NCBI GenBank assembly: GCA_937951625.1
Contig: CALFBP010000096.1
Coordinates: 1 to 39,561, forward strand
Direction: 5' to 3'
Length of the DNA: 39,561 nucleotides
From: an uncultured Thermoguttaceae bacterium
GTDB taxonomy: Bacteria; Planctomycetota; Planctomycetia; Pirellulales; Thermoguttaceae
The notes under the pieces are model-generated. The model did not search any database and was not told the origin of the DNA. It worked only from the letters and a program-made list of their open reading frames with translations. The translations under genes were made by a program, and so were the position numbers. The stretch's first letter is position 1. Each line of letters begins with the position of its first letter. Positions 17,056 through 24,229 of the stretch are shown here, piece by piece.

Positions 17056-17084
17056 ATCAGACCGCCGTTTTGCTGACTTGTCAA
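17056..17084 (-). promoter_or_regulatory. Sigma-70-type promoter of the Pro-rich exported protein gene
   Basis: On the - strand a perfect TTGACA (17084-17079) is followed after exactly 17 bases by TCTGAT (17061-17056, 4 of 6 matches). Transcription would begin near 17049, about 30 bases before the ATG at 17020. Confidence 0.5.
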
Positions 17085-17167
17085 CCAACGACTGCACGTT
17101 TGCCGCCATTTGGCAACAGATTCAGGATGCGGCGAGTGTGACGGCAAACTCGTTGGTATCGGTCGTG

Positions 17168-17206
17168 GCAAAAATAGCGATCGCGGAGGCCCGCTTTCGG
17201 GCCGCG
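17168..17206 (-). terminator. Possible terminator of the tsaB-rtcB-DUF434 transcript
   Basis: GGCCCG and CGGGCC pair around a four-base loop (17188-17203), with TCGC/GCGA extending the stem across a bulge. On the - strand the stem is followed after about 12 bases by ATTTTTG. The gap between stem and T-run is longer than usual, so this is tentative. Confidence 0.3.
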
Positions 17207-17435
17207 ACCACCAGGCAACTCTACCTTAGGAAATAGGACACGGTTTTGGCCGAAGGGATGTTTTTCCCAATCGCCAAAGCCATTTGTCGACCCACGCTTT
17301 GGCCCCTGCCGCGGAGCGTAGGTCCCAGTTGGCGCCCCTTAAACCGATTTGCTTTAGCTCGGGGACCGTGGCCGGAAAAAGGGGAGAGCCGGCCTCGCGT
17401 CAGCGCACCATACCCGCGTGGTGCAATCTGCTGAT

Positions 17436-18167
17436 CTAAGCATCGTGGAACAGGCCCAGATCCACGACTCTTGCGTCGGGGACGAAGCGTTGGATGGCCT
17501 CCCGGGCAAGATTGCACCAGGCAGCGCAGCGGTCCAGGATCGCGCTATCGGCTGTCGCCACGATCTCGGAGCTTCCCATGAGCACGGCATCCGGATTGGG
17601 CACCAAATCCACGGACCACTGCCAACCGCGCTGCCGGGCGATTTCGTCGATGAACGTCTTGAGGCGTGCGCTATTGGAAACCGGCCGATCGAGAAGCCAG
17701 CGGCACCGCAAGATGCCGAGGGCCGCCGCGGTTTGCCCGATCGTTTCCAAGGCGGGCCGGGTTTCCGTGACACGGCGGAAACTGCCGTGCATGCTGGCCA
17801 TGTCTCGGAACGTTCCATCCCGGGCCGCAAGGATGACTCCCCCGGCAATCGCCGCCTCGACGGTCGTGAGAACATTGTAGCCGTCGATCGCCAGCGTTGC
17901 GCCTGCCAAGTTCGCCTCCGCAACACACGTGGCCCGACGACGATTCATTTCCCAGTCGGAGCACGCACAACGGGCCACTGCGGTACGCTGTCTGGCGGCA
18001 AGCTGGTAGCGATCCCCCACCAACTTTTGAGCGGCTGTCGCCGAATAACCCCGACTCAACAGCCAATTGAGGTCCGCCACGGCTTGCCGCAACGCGGGGA
18101 TTGCCTCGGGTGCGAACAGCCGAGCGTCGTCTGGATGGGGGCCGCGATGGCGCCGGGTGTCGGGCAA
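17436..18167 (-). CDS. DUF434 protein with PIN/NYN-like motifs
   Basis: Matches the DUF434 (plus DUF5616) type of two-part protein. The N-terminal helical part (about 15-70) ends in a C-x-C stretch (RCACSD). The second part opens with LAIDGYNVLTT (D95 to N98), the motif that starts NYN/PIN-type RNase folds such as YacP, and has further acidic positions expected for a metal site (D160, D193 in PNPDAVLMGSS, D207 and D212 in ATADSAILD). That suggests, without proof, a metal-dependent RNase. The start is TTG 18167 with AGGTGA six bases upstream. It is the last gene of the tsaB-archease-rtcB-PEBP run, 59 bp behind the PEBP gene. Confidence 0.75.
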   Translation of the reverse strand: MPDTRRHRGPHPDDARLFAPEAIPALRQAVADLNWLLSRGYSATAAQKLVGDRYQLAARQRTAVARCACSDWEMNRRRATCVAEANLAGATLAIDGYNVLTTVEAAIAGGVILAARDGTFRDMASMHGSFRRVTETRPALETIGQTAAALGILRCRWLLDRPVSNSARLKTFIDEIARQRGWQWSVDLVPNPDAVLMGSSEIVATADSAILDRCAAWCNLAREAIQRFVPDARVVDLGLFHDA

Positions 18168-18226
18168 GCGTCGTCACCTGTGCTTTCCAGCGGCATTGCC
18201 GGCGTTGGAGCAAACGTCGCCGGTGC

Positions 18227-18859
18227 CTACCGCTGATAAGTGCCCATCAACTGGCCCTCGGCCAGAATGTGACCAGCCATTTTGGCGAGCAACTGCTCCT
18301 TGGTGAGGCCGGGCGGGGCATCCAAAGGCTGGTCCAGGGCATACAACTTGAAGTAATAGCGATGCGGTTTTCCCGGCGGGGGCATCGGGCCGCGGTAGCC
18401 GATGTTCTCGCCCTCCGGCCAGGAGTTCTTGCCTTGCGCGCAACCAGCAGGCTGTTTCGGTTTGGCCACGGCTTCGATGCCCTCGGGCAGACCCCGGGCA
18501 TCCGCGGGTATGTTGTAGATCACCCAATGGACCCACGGATCCCTGCGGGGCGCGTCCGGGTCGTCGCAAATCAGGGCGAATTGCCGGGTTCCCTGGGGCG
18601 GGTTCGACCACTCCAAGGCCGGCGACACATCCTCGCCCTCGCCCGTATGTTTTCGGGGAATCGGCGACCCCTCCTTGAACGCCGGACTGGTAATCGTGAG
18701 TTTCATGACCTTGTCTCCTTGTGAACCGGCCACGGTTGAAGCTGAAGAGATGTTTTTCGACCCCGCCTTCTGGTCGGCCGCTTGGCAACCGCACTCGGCC
18801 AACGAAAGCAAGATCGCCATCCCGAACCCCAGCACCCTCGGCACCTCGCATTGGACCAT
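18227..18859 (-). CDS. YbhB/YbcL-type PEBP (Raf kinase inhibitor-like) protein, exported
   Basis: Phosphatidylethanolamine-binding-protein family, bacterial YbhB/YbcL branch. Family signatures: FKEGSPIPRKHTGEGEDVSP, ICDDPDAPRRDPWVHWVIYN (the DPDxP and HW ligand-binding motifs), and GYRGPMPPPGKPHRYYF. An N-terminal hydrophobic segment (about 9-28) ending CGCQA and a 20-residue linker precede the domain, so it is exported and perhaps lipid-anchored, although LAEC is a poor lipobox. ATG 18859 has GGAGG six bases upstream. It sits 36 bp behind rtcB. The bacterial role of this family is unsettled; a ligand-binding or inhibitory role is plausible. Confidence 0.9.
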   Translation of the reverse strand: MVQCEVPRVLGFGMAILLSLAECGCQAADQKAGSKNISSASTVAGSQGDKVMKLTITSPAFKEGSPIPRKHTGEGEDVSPALEWSNPPQGTRQFALICDDPDAPRRDPWVHWVIYNIPADARGLPEGIEAVAKPKQPAGCAQGKNSWPEGENIGYRGPMPPPGKPHRYYFKLYALDQPLDAPPGLTKEQLLAKMAGHILAEGQLMGTYQR

Positions 18860-18895
18860 GATTTCCTCCCCCGAGTTGATTCCCTCCCCCTCGTC

Positions 18896-20359
18896 TCAAC
18901 CTTTGACCACGCCAACCGGACGCAGCCGAGCAACCTTTCGCGCAAGGTTGGCGCGGTGGACCACGTCGACGACTTGGCTCACGTCTTTATACGCGGCGGG
19001 CTGTTCTTCGGCGAGCCCGTGCCGACTTCGAGCTCGGGCGACCACGCCCAACGCGGCCAGCTCCTGGTCGATCCGGCGTCCTTTGGCGTCTTGAATCGCG
19101 GCCGTGCGACTCATCACCCGGCCTGCCCCATGGCAGGTGGTGCCAAACGATTTCTTCATGCTATCGCCCTGCCCGACGAGCACCCAACTTGCCCGACCCA
19201 TGTCGCCGGGAATGATCACCGGTTGGCCGATCTGACGGTACTGTTGGGGGACCTCGGGATGACCGGCGGGAAAGGCCCGCGTCGCGCCCTTGCGATGCAC
19301 GCAGACGGTTTTCTCCACCCCATCGATCGTGTGCTTCTCGATCTTGGCGATGTTGTGGGCCACGTCGTAGACCAAGCCCATTTGGAGCGATTCCCAACTC
19401 CTGCCGAAGAATTCGGCAAAGCACTCGCGGGTCTGCCACATTAGGAGCTGACGGTTGGCCCAAGCGTAATTGGCCGCCGCCCGCATCGCTCCAAGATACG
19501 CCTGGCCTTCCGGGCTGTCGACCGGGGCACAGGCCAGTTGCCGATCGGGAAGCTGGATGCCGTATCGCGCAGGCACTTTGCGAAAATCCCGAAGGGCGTC
19601 GTCGCACACTTGGTAGCCCAACCCCCGCGATCCTGAATGGATCATCACGCAAATCTGCCCAAGCTCCAAGCCCATGACCCGGGCAGCCTCTTGGTCGAAA
19701 ATCTCGTCCACCACTTGGACCTCGAGGAAGTGATTCCCCGAGCCGAGCGTGCCGCACTGGTCGCTGCCGCGTTCCAGGGCTTTGGGGCTGACGAGGTCGG
19801 GCCGGGCGTCGGCCAGACAACCGTTCGCTTCCGTATGTTCGATGTCGCCCGCCGTGGCGAGGCCTTGGCTCTGCAAATACCGACACCCCTCGCCGAGCAA
19901 ACGCTGGAGTTCCTTACCGCCAAACAGGTAGGGTCCCCCCTCGCCCACCCCAGCCGGAATGCGACGGAAAAGCGCGTCGATCAAGGCCGGGATTTGCGGT
20001 TTAATCTCGTCAAGATGCAGGTTGCTGCGGACCAGACGAACACCGCAATTGATGTCATAGCCCACACCACCCGGAGAAATGACCCCACCCTCAGCCGGGT
20101 CAGTCGCGCACACCCCTCCAATGCAGAACCCATAACCCCAATGGATGTCGGGCATGGCCAGACTGGCCATTTGGATTCCCGGCAGATGAGCGACATTGGC
20201 CACTTGTTCGGGCGACTGGTCCTGTCGCACCTGGTCCAGCAGATGTTCGTCGACGAAAATGCGCCCCTCGACCCGCATCCCTGACTTGTAGGAGGTTGGA
20301 ATCCTCCAGCAACTTTCGTCAATCTGTTCGAGAGGCCCTTTAAAACTTTGCTGGCTCAT
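18896..20359 (-). CDS. rtcB: RNA-splicing ligase RtcB
   Basis: GTP- and Mn-dependent RNA ligase joining 2',3'-cyclic phosphate or 3'-phosphate ends to 5'-OH ends, used in RNA repair and tRNA splicing. Metal and catalytic motifs present: MPDIHWGYGFCIGG (D71, H73), GGVGYDINCGVR (D102, C105), GSGNHFLEVQ, MIHSGSRGLG, VAHNIAKIEKH, and CHGAGRVMSR, which carries the guanylylated His. The 487 residues match the family. ATG 20359 has AAGGAAC upstream. The activator archease is encoded 150 bp upstream, and the gap holds a tandem palindromic repeat and a TAGAAT -10-like box, so rtcB may have its own regulated promoter. No RtcR regulator is visible. Confidence 0.97.
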   Translation of the reverse strand: MSQQSFKGPLEQIDESCWRIPTSYKSGMRVEGRIFVDEHLLDQVRQDQSPEQVANVAHLPGIQMASLAMPDIHWGYGFCIGGVCATDPAEGGVISPGGVGYDINCGVRLVRSNLHLDEIKPQIPALIDALFRRIPAGVGEGGPYLFGGKELQRLLGEGCRYLQSQGLATAGDIEHTEANGCLADARPDLVSPKALERGSDQCGTLGSGNHFLEVQVVDEIFDQEAARVMGLELGQICVMIHSGSRGLGYQVCDDALRDFRKVPARYGIQLPDRQLACAPVDSPEGQAYLGAMRAAANYAWANRQLLMWQTRECFAEFFGRSWESLQMGLVYDVAHNIAKIEKHTIDGVEKTVCVHRKGATRAFPAGHPEVPQQYRQIGQPVIIPGDMGRASWVLVGQGDSMKKSFGTTCHGAGRVMSRTAAIQDAKGRRIDQELAALGVVARARSRHGLAEEQPAAYKDVSQVVDVVHRANLARKVARLRPVGVVKG

Positions 20360-20411
20360 GAGCTGGGTTCCTTAATCCGTCCTTAACATTCTAGGGAGCC
20401 AGTGCGCCAAT

Positions 20412-20439
20412 CAATCCATGGTTGCCAATCCATGGTTGC
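20412..20439. repeat. Tandem 14-bp near-palindromic repeat upstream of rtcB
   Basis: CAATCCATGGTTGC occurs twice back to back with no mismatch (20412-20425, 20426-20439). Each unit is a near-palindrome around CCATGG (CAA-T-CCATGG-TTG). It lies in the archease-rtcB gap, about 53 bases before the rtcB start and just upstream of a weak -10-like TAGAAT (- strand, about 20387), the usual place for an operator. Confidence 0.6.
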
Positions 20440-20509
20440 CGCCGAACCAAGCTATCGTGCTTTGCCGAGGTTCCTAACGACTGGCCCGGTGAGAGGTTTG
20501 GATACGCAA

Positions 20510-20920
20510 TTAAATATCCACGATCACCTCAGCTAACCAGCCGTCCTCCGTTCGCTCGACTTTGAGACCATGATAGGTGATCGCTTTGACCTCGATCTGC
20601 GGTTGGTGCCTGTGTTGATCGAGGGGCTCGCCCAGCGCGCGGGCAGCAATGCCCTCGGTGGTTCGCCGAACTTCAAACTCGCAAAAGACAAGGCGTCGCG
20701 TGGCAAAAATGTATAAAAGCTCGCGCAACCAGTCGAGCAGCAGCTCATCATCCTCCTGACCGGGTATGATCAAATCCACCTGTTGGACTGGATCGATTTC
20801 CTCCGGTTTCGCTAAAAGGACCGCAAACAGTCCTTTAGCGGCATCGACAAACAAATCCTCCCAGCGGTTCGCGCGAACCCGAATCCCCACATCGGCGGTA
20901 TGTTCCATCATTTCAAACAT
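20510..20920 (-). CDS. Archease, RtcB activator
   Basis: Archease accelerates guanylylation and turnover of RtcB. All metal-site features are visible in 136 residues: EHTADVGIRV at the start (D10), DDELLLDWLRELLYIF (about 57-72), and the closing WLAEVIVDI (D135). I take ATG 20920 (MFEMMEHTADVG); ATGs at 20911 and 20908 are alternatives, and the ribosome-binding site is weak for all. The reading frame is open far upstream through tsaB in another frame, which is a GC-rich artefact. It lies 80 bp behind tsaB and 150 bp ahead of rtcB. Confidence 0.95.
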   Translation of the reverse strand: MFEMMEHTADVGIRVRANRWEDLFVDAAKGLFAVLLAKPEEIDPVQQVDLIIPGQEDDELLLDWLRELLYIFATRRLVFCEFEVRRTTEGIAARALGEPLDQHRHQPQIEVKAITYHGLKVERTEDGWLAEVIVDI

Positions 20921-21000
20921 TTTCGTGAGATCGCCTTGCTGGGTGGCTATCTGATCGGCACTGTTCCAGACCTCGAAAGACCGAGCCAGACTTGCCGACC

Positions 21001-21699
21001 TCAAGCCTTCCGGCTGCTTTGCTGTCTGCGTTCCCAACGCTCTTCCGCAGCGCTGCGCCGGTGGTAACGTGGAACGAGGGACCAGACGTCGTCGCATTCG
21101 CCCCGGGCGAAGCGGCGTGCGGCGAGGCGTCCCACGACCGCGGCCGTCGGTCCCCAATAGCGAGAATCCAAGACGAAAACTCCTTTCGGGAGCTGACTCG
21201 CCAACCCGCGCAGCGCCGGTCCCGCAACCGCAATCCCCGCCGGGAGCCTCGCCAACCAGGCCTCCCGGTCCACCAAGTCCCAAGGCCCGTCCGCAACCAA
21301 CTCGCCCTCTGGTCCGCGACAAAATAGCCCCTGCACGATCTGGCCCTGCTGACCGTCGATTACCACTGCGAGTCGGGTTATTTCGGCTGGACACGCGGCG
21401 GCGATGGCCTCGAAGGCGTCCACCCCGACGACAAGCGATTGAGTGGCGTAGGCCAGGGTTTTCGCCGTGGTGACTCCGACACGCAGGCCAGTAAACGAGC
21501 CTGGACCAATCGTCACCCCCACCCCCTGAATCTGTACGGGATCCCAACCCGCTTGCCCTAGAATCTCCTGAATGGCAGGGGCGAGGGCGCGGGCGGTTCC
21601 CTTCTCTGGAGGTAGTCGCCGCTCGACGATCAACTCTTCGCCGTCAAGCGCAGCGACGCTACCAACCGAATCACTCGTCTCGATGGCCACGATCCTCAT
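21001..21699 (-). CDS. tsaB: tRNA threonylcarbamoyladenosine biosynthesis protein TsaB
   Basis: TsaB is the inactive-paralogue scaffold of the TsaBDE complex that installs t6A at position 37 of ANN-decoding tRNAs. The ASKHA-fold opening MRIVAIETSDSVGSVA and the diagnostic GPGSFTGLRVGVTTAKTLAY are present, followed by VDAFEAIAAA and AVVIDGQQGQI. Start: ATG 21699 gives the canonical N-terminus and 232 residues; the frame extends to 21747 without support. It is the first gene of the - strand cluster with archease and rtcB. Partners TsaC, TsaD and TsaE are not in this window, but MtaB, which acts on t6A, is. Confidence 0.95.
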   Translation of the reverse strand: MRIVAIETSDSVGSVAALDGEELIVERRLPPEKGTARALAPAIQEILGQAGWDPVQIQGVGVTIGPGSFTGLRVGVTTAKTLAYATQSLVVGVDAFEAIAAACPAEITRLAVVIDGQQGQIVQGLFCRGPEGELVADGPWDLVDREAWLARLPAGIAVAGPALRGLASQLPKGVFVLDSRYWGPTAAVVGRLAARRFARGECDDVWSLVPRYHRRSAAEERWERRQQSSRKA

Positions 21700-22224
21700 G
21701 CGCAACGAAACCTGAACGCGGTCTTCAACCGCAAGCAGAGCAATCATCTCGGCCTACGGCCGCAACCAGTCCAAAAACATTCCCCGGCAAGCAATTTTCT
21801 CAGCAGACACCATTCCACAAGTTGGTTGTGGAAAAGCCGTCCAAGTTCTTTTCCATAATAGGAGACAGTGGAAATGGCTCCACACGACGATTCTCGCAAA
21901 TCCCGCGAGTCTGGCATAGCCATGCTGGTAAACCCCACGGCTTAACCGAGTCGCGAGTGCGGAGTGCGGAACTGGAACGGCGTATGCGGGAGATTGTCCG
22001 GCTCCTGGGGGTAAGAGGTCGTACCGGTCGCGCGAAATGCGGCCACCCTCAACTACTTCTGCACAGGGTAAGTGGCCCACTCTCTGGCGGCCAATCGCTT
22101 GAAAAGACGAGGCCATCGGCATAGACTACCGCGAGCACGAGCTTCCATTGTTTCCTTATTTGCTTGCCTATCGTCAATAGTTTTTGTCATTTGCTTATCT
22201 TAAGCCAGTAGAGGAGGTCGCCTC
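21700..22224. other. Divergent intergenic region between tsaB and the STAS gene
   Basis: The region separates two divergently transcribed genes, so promoters for both should lie here. A perfect inverted repeat is at 21813-21833. The last 70 bases are AT-richer than their surroundings (around 22140-22205), as expected for the STAS gene promoter, but no convincing -35/-10 pair stands out. A 100-codon + strand frame (21822-22124) lacks a domain and a ribosome-binding site. Confidence 0.4.
21813..21833. repeat. Perfect 8-bp inverted repeat (operator-like)
   Basis: TTCCACAA (21813-21820) and TTGTGGAA (21826-21833) flank a five-base spacer, 114 bp upstream of the tsaB start. The symmetry and size fit a dimeric regulator site. 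On the - strand TTTTCCACA is one base off the DnaA-box consensus, but a single site is not meaningful. Confidence 0.45.
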
Positions 22225-22590
22225 ATGTCTACTCCTGCGGTCTATCGCCATTTGGGCGTATCGAAGCGAGGCAATGTGATTATCGTCCGTTTTGGGGAGC
22301 ACCGCATCTTCAGCGAGGGGATCGTGGATGTGATCAGCCAAGAGTTGTACAGCGTGGCCGATCGACCAGATTGCCGCAATCTGCTGATCAATTTTGCCGG
22401 CGTGGAACGCCTCTCCAGCACCATGCTGGGCAAGCTGCTGATGGTCAAGAAGAAGATGGAGGCCAAGAAGGGCAAATTGAAGCTCTGCGACATCGGCCCG
22501 GAAATCCGCGACGTGTTCGAGTCCACCAACCTGGATCAGATCCTCGACATTCGGGACAACGAGGTAGATGGAGTGAGGGCGTTCGGCTAG
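22225..22590 (+). CDS. STAS-domain protein (anti-sigma factor antagonist type)
   Basis: Single STAS domain of 121 residues, related to SpoIIAA/RsbV, which bind anti-sigma kinases when unphosphorylated. The core strands (GNVIIVRFGEHRIF; NLLINFAGVERLSSTMLGKL) are clear, and the Ser pair S64/S65 occupies the position phosphorylated in SpoIIAA, although the usual D-S-S/T-G reads L-S-S-T. The C-terminal KLKLCDIGPEIRDVFESTNL helix follows. ATG has an excellent GAGGAGG seven bases upstream. No RsbW-like kinase or PP2C phosphatase is nearby, so its partners are encoded elsewhere. The high Lys content in the middle (VKKKMEAKKGKLK) is distinctive. Confidence 0.9.
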   Translation: MSTPAVYRHLGVSKRGNVIIVRFGEHRIFSEGIVDVISQELYSVADRPDCRNLLINFAGVERLSSTMLGKLLMVKKKMEAKKGKLKLCDIGPEIRDVFESTNLDQILDIRDNEVDGVRAFG

Positions 22591-22792
22591 GTTGTGCGGC
22601 CCGCCCGCCGGAACCGGAAACCCTGGTTGCTGGGGGTGGGGCGTCTTCGCCAATTGAACTGGGAGATTTCCACGGTTGAGAAGTTTTGGAGGCGAGGGGC
22701 TCGGGCAGGGCGGCGGCCATCTACCCGATCCCGCCTTACCGCCTGATTTAGGGACGAGGCCTACGGTATTCCTTTCTTAGAGGAGTTGTCCA

Positions 22793-24220
22793 TTGGGAAA
22801 AGCGATCGGTTTGCTCTGCGGTGTTTTTGTGGCCATGGCCACGGCTTGCTTGGCCGTGGCGGTGTGCGCCGCGGAGCAGAAAGGGGACTTAATCGCGGTT
22901 GGCTTCGGTGAAACCGACATTACGCCCGACGTGGCTGGTCCCAAGCCGGTCTACATGGCAGGCTTTGGCCATAACCGGCGGGCCACCGGGGTTCTCGATC
23001 CGCTCAAGGCCCGGGCCATCGTGGTGAAGGACTCGAACTCCAAGGTGGCCCTGGTCTCGGTCGATTTGATCGGCTTGTTCCTGGAAGAAACGCTGGAGAT
23101 TCGCCGCCAACTCCCGGGCTTTGCGCACGTGGTGGTTTCTTGCACCCATAATCACGAGGGCCCGGACACCATGGGCCTGTGGGGAAAAAGCCCGCTGGAG
23201 TCGGGGATCGACGAGGACTACCAGCGCTTGGTGCGGGAAAGGATTGTGGAGGCCGTGCAGGCGGCCGATCGAAACACCGTTCCGGCCCTGGCGCGGATCG
23301 GCGTGGCCCGGTTGCCCGACCTGCTCGCCGACGGCCGCGAGCCTTACATCAAACAAGATGAGCTGGTGGTCCTGACGTTCCACAAGCCGGGCGAGAACAC
23401 TCCGCTGGGCCTGTGCATTCAGTGGAATTGCCATCCGGAGACCTTGGGCAGCCAGAACACGCGGATCAGCGCCGATTTCGTAGGGCCTTTGGTCGAGACG
23501 CTTAATCGCAAGCATCACTGCCCGGCCGTGCAATTCACGGGCGCTGTAGGCGGGCTGATGACCACGCTGGGCCTGAAGGTCCACGACGCCCAAGGCCGCC
23601 CCCTGCCCGACAATTCCGTAGAAAAAACCGCTCGTTACGGGGCCCTGCTGGCCGAAGAGGTGGAAAAACTGATCAGTCAAGGCCAACCGGTTCGGCTGGC
23701 GCCGATCCGTGTCAAACGCCGCGAGGTGTACGTACCCTTGGACAACCCGCTGTATATTCTCGGCCGCACGATGGGCGTGTTGCGTCGGGAGGCCTTTGCC
23801 TGGTCAGGCGATCCCGACAAGGCGGAGAAGGTCGGCGCTGTCCCGCCAAAACGCTACTGTCTGCGGACCGAGGTCGGCTGGCTCTCGTTGGGTGAACTGG
23901 ATGTGGCCTTGATTCCCGGGGAAATCTACCCCGAGCTGGTCCTGGGCAAGGTGCAGGACCCGCCCGACCCTGGCGCGGATTTCCCCGACGCACCGATCGA
24001 GCGGGCGATCTACGCCGATTTGCCCGGCCGCTGGCGCATGATCTTCGGCCTGGCCAACGACGAGATCGGCTACATTCTTCCAAAGCGTCAATGGGACGAA
24101 AAGCCACCTTATTGCTATGGTCGGGCGAAGAACCAGTATGGCGAGGTCAACAGCGTCGGCCCCGACGCCGGGCCGATCCTCTGCGAGGCGTTTCGTCGCA
24201 TGGTTCAAGACGGGTCCTGA
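22793..24220 (+). CDS. Secreted neutral/alkaline ceramidase-like hydrolase
   Basis: Belongs to the neutral/alkaline non-lysosomal ceramidase N-terminal-domain family common in planctomycetes. A signal peptide (1-27, GLLCGVFVAMATACLAVAVC ending CAA) is followed by VGFGETDITPDVAGPKPVYM, the metal-binding SCTHNHEGPDTMG (HNH), and IQWNCHPETLG, both expected around the catalytic zinc; the ADFVG and LIPGEIYPELV segments also fit. At 475 residues it is shorter than true ceramidases (about 650-750) because the C-terminal domain is missing, so substrate may differ. Start is TTG 22793 with AGAGGAG seven bases upstream. It ends 9 bp from the convergent mtaB stop. Confidence 0.85.
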   Translation: MGKAIGLLCGVFVAMATACLAVAVCAAEQKGDLIAVGFGETDITPDVAGPKPVYMAGFGHNRRATGVLDPLKARAIVVKDSNSKVALVSVDLIGLFLEETLEIRRQLPGFAHVVVSCTHNHEGPDTMGLWGKSPLESGIDEDYQRLVRERIVEAVQAADRNTVPALARIGVARLPDLLADGREPYIKQDELVVLTFHKPGENTPLGLCIQWNCHPETLGSQNTRISADFVGPLVETLNRKHHCPAVQFTGAVGGLMTTLGLKVHDAQGRPLPDNSVEKTARYGALLAEEVEKLISQGQPVRLAPIRVKRREVYVPLDNPLYILGRTMGVLRREAFAWSGDPDKAEKVGAVPPKRYCLRTEVGWLSLGELDVALIPGEIYPELVLGKVQDPPDPGADFPDAPIERAIYADLPGRWRMIFGLANDEIGYILPKRQWDEKPPYCYGRAKNQYGEVNSVGPDAGPILCEAFRRMVQDGS

Positions 24221-24229
24221 CCGCGGCCT

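Larger units (their letters stand above)
17021..17435. other. Intergenic region with promoter and terminator-like hairpin
   Basis: The region separates the DUF434 gene (ends 17436) from the Pro-rich exported protein (starts 17020), both - strand. It carries a good sigma-70-type promoter at 17056-17084, a TTGCC/GGCAA inverted repeat just upstream of it (17100-17116), and a GC-rich hairpin at 17181-17206. Between 17207 and 17435 I see nothing. Confidence 0.5.

Noticed and set aside
20510-21547. A 345-codon open frame covering archease and much of tsaB in another frame
   Set aside because: Only the last 136 codons match a family (archease); the upstream part overlaps tsaB on the same strand and is a GC-rich open-frame artefact.
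21826-21836. DnaA-box-like TTTTCCACA on the - strand, suggesting a replication origin
   Set aside because: Single near-match without clustering, AT-rich unwinding region or dnaA/dnaN nearby.
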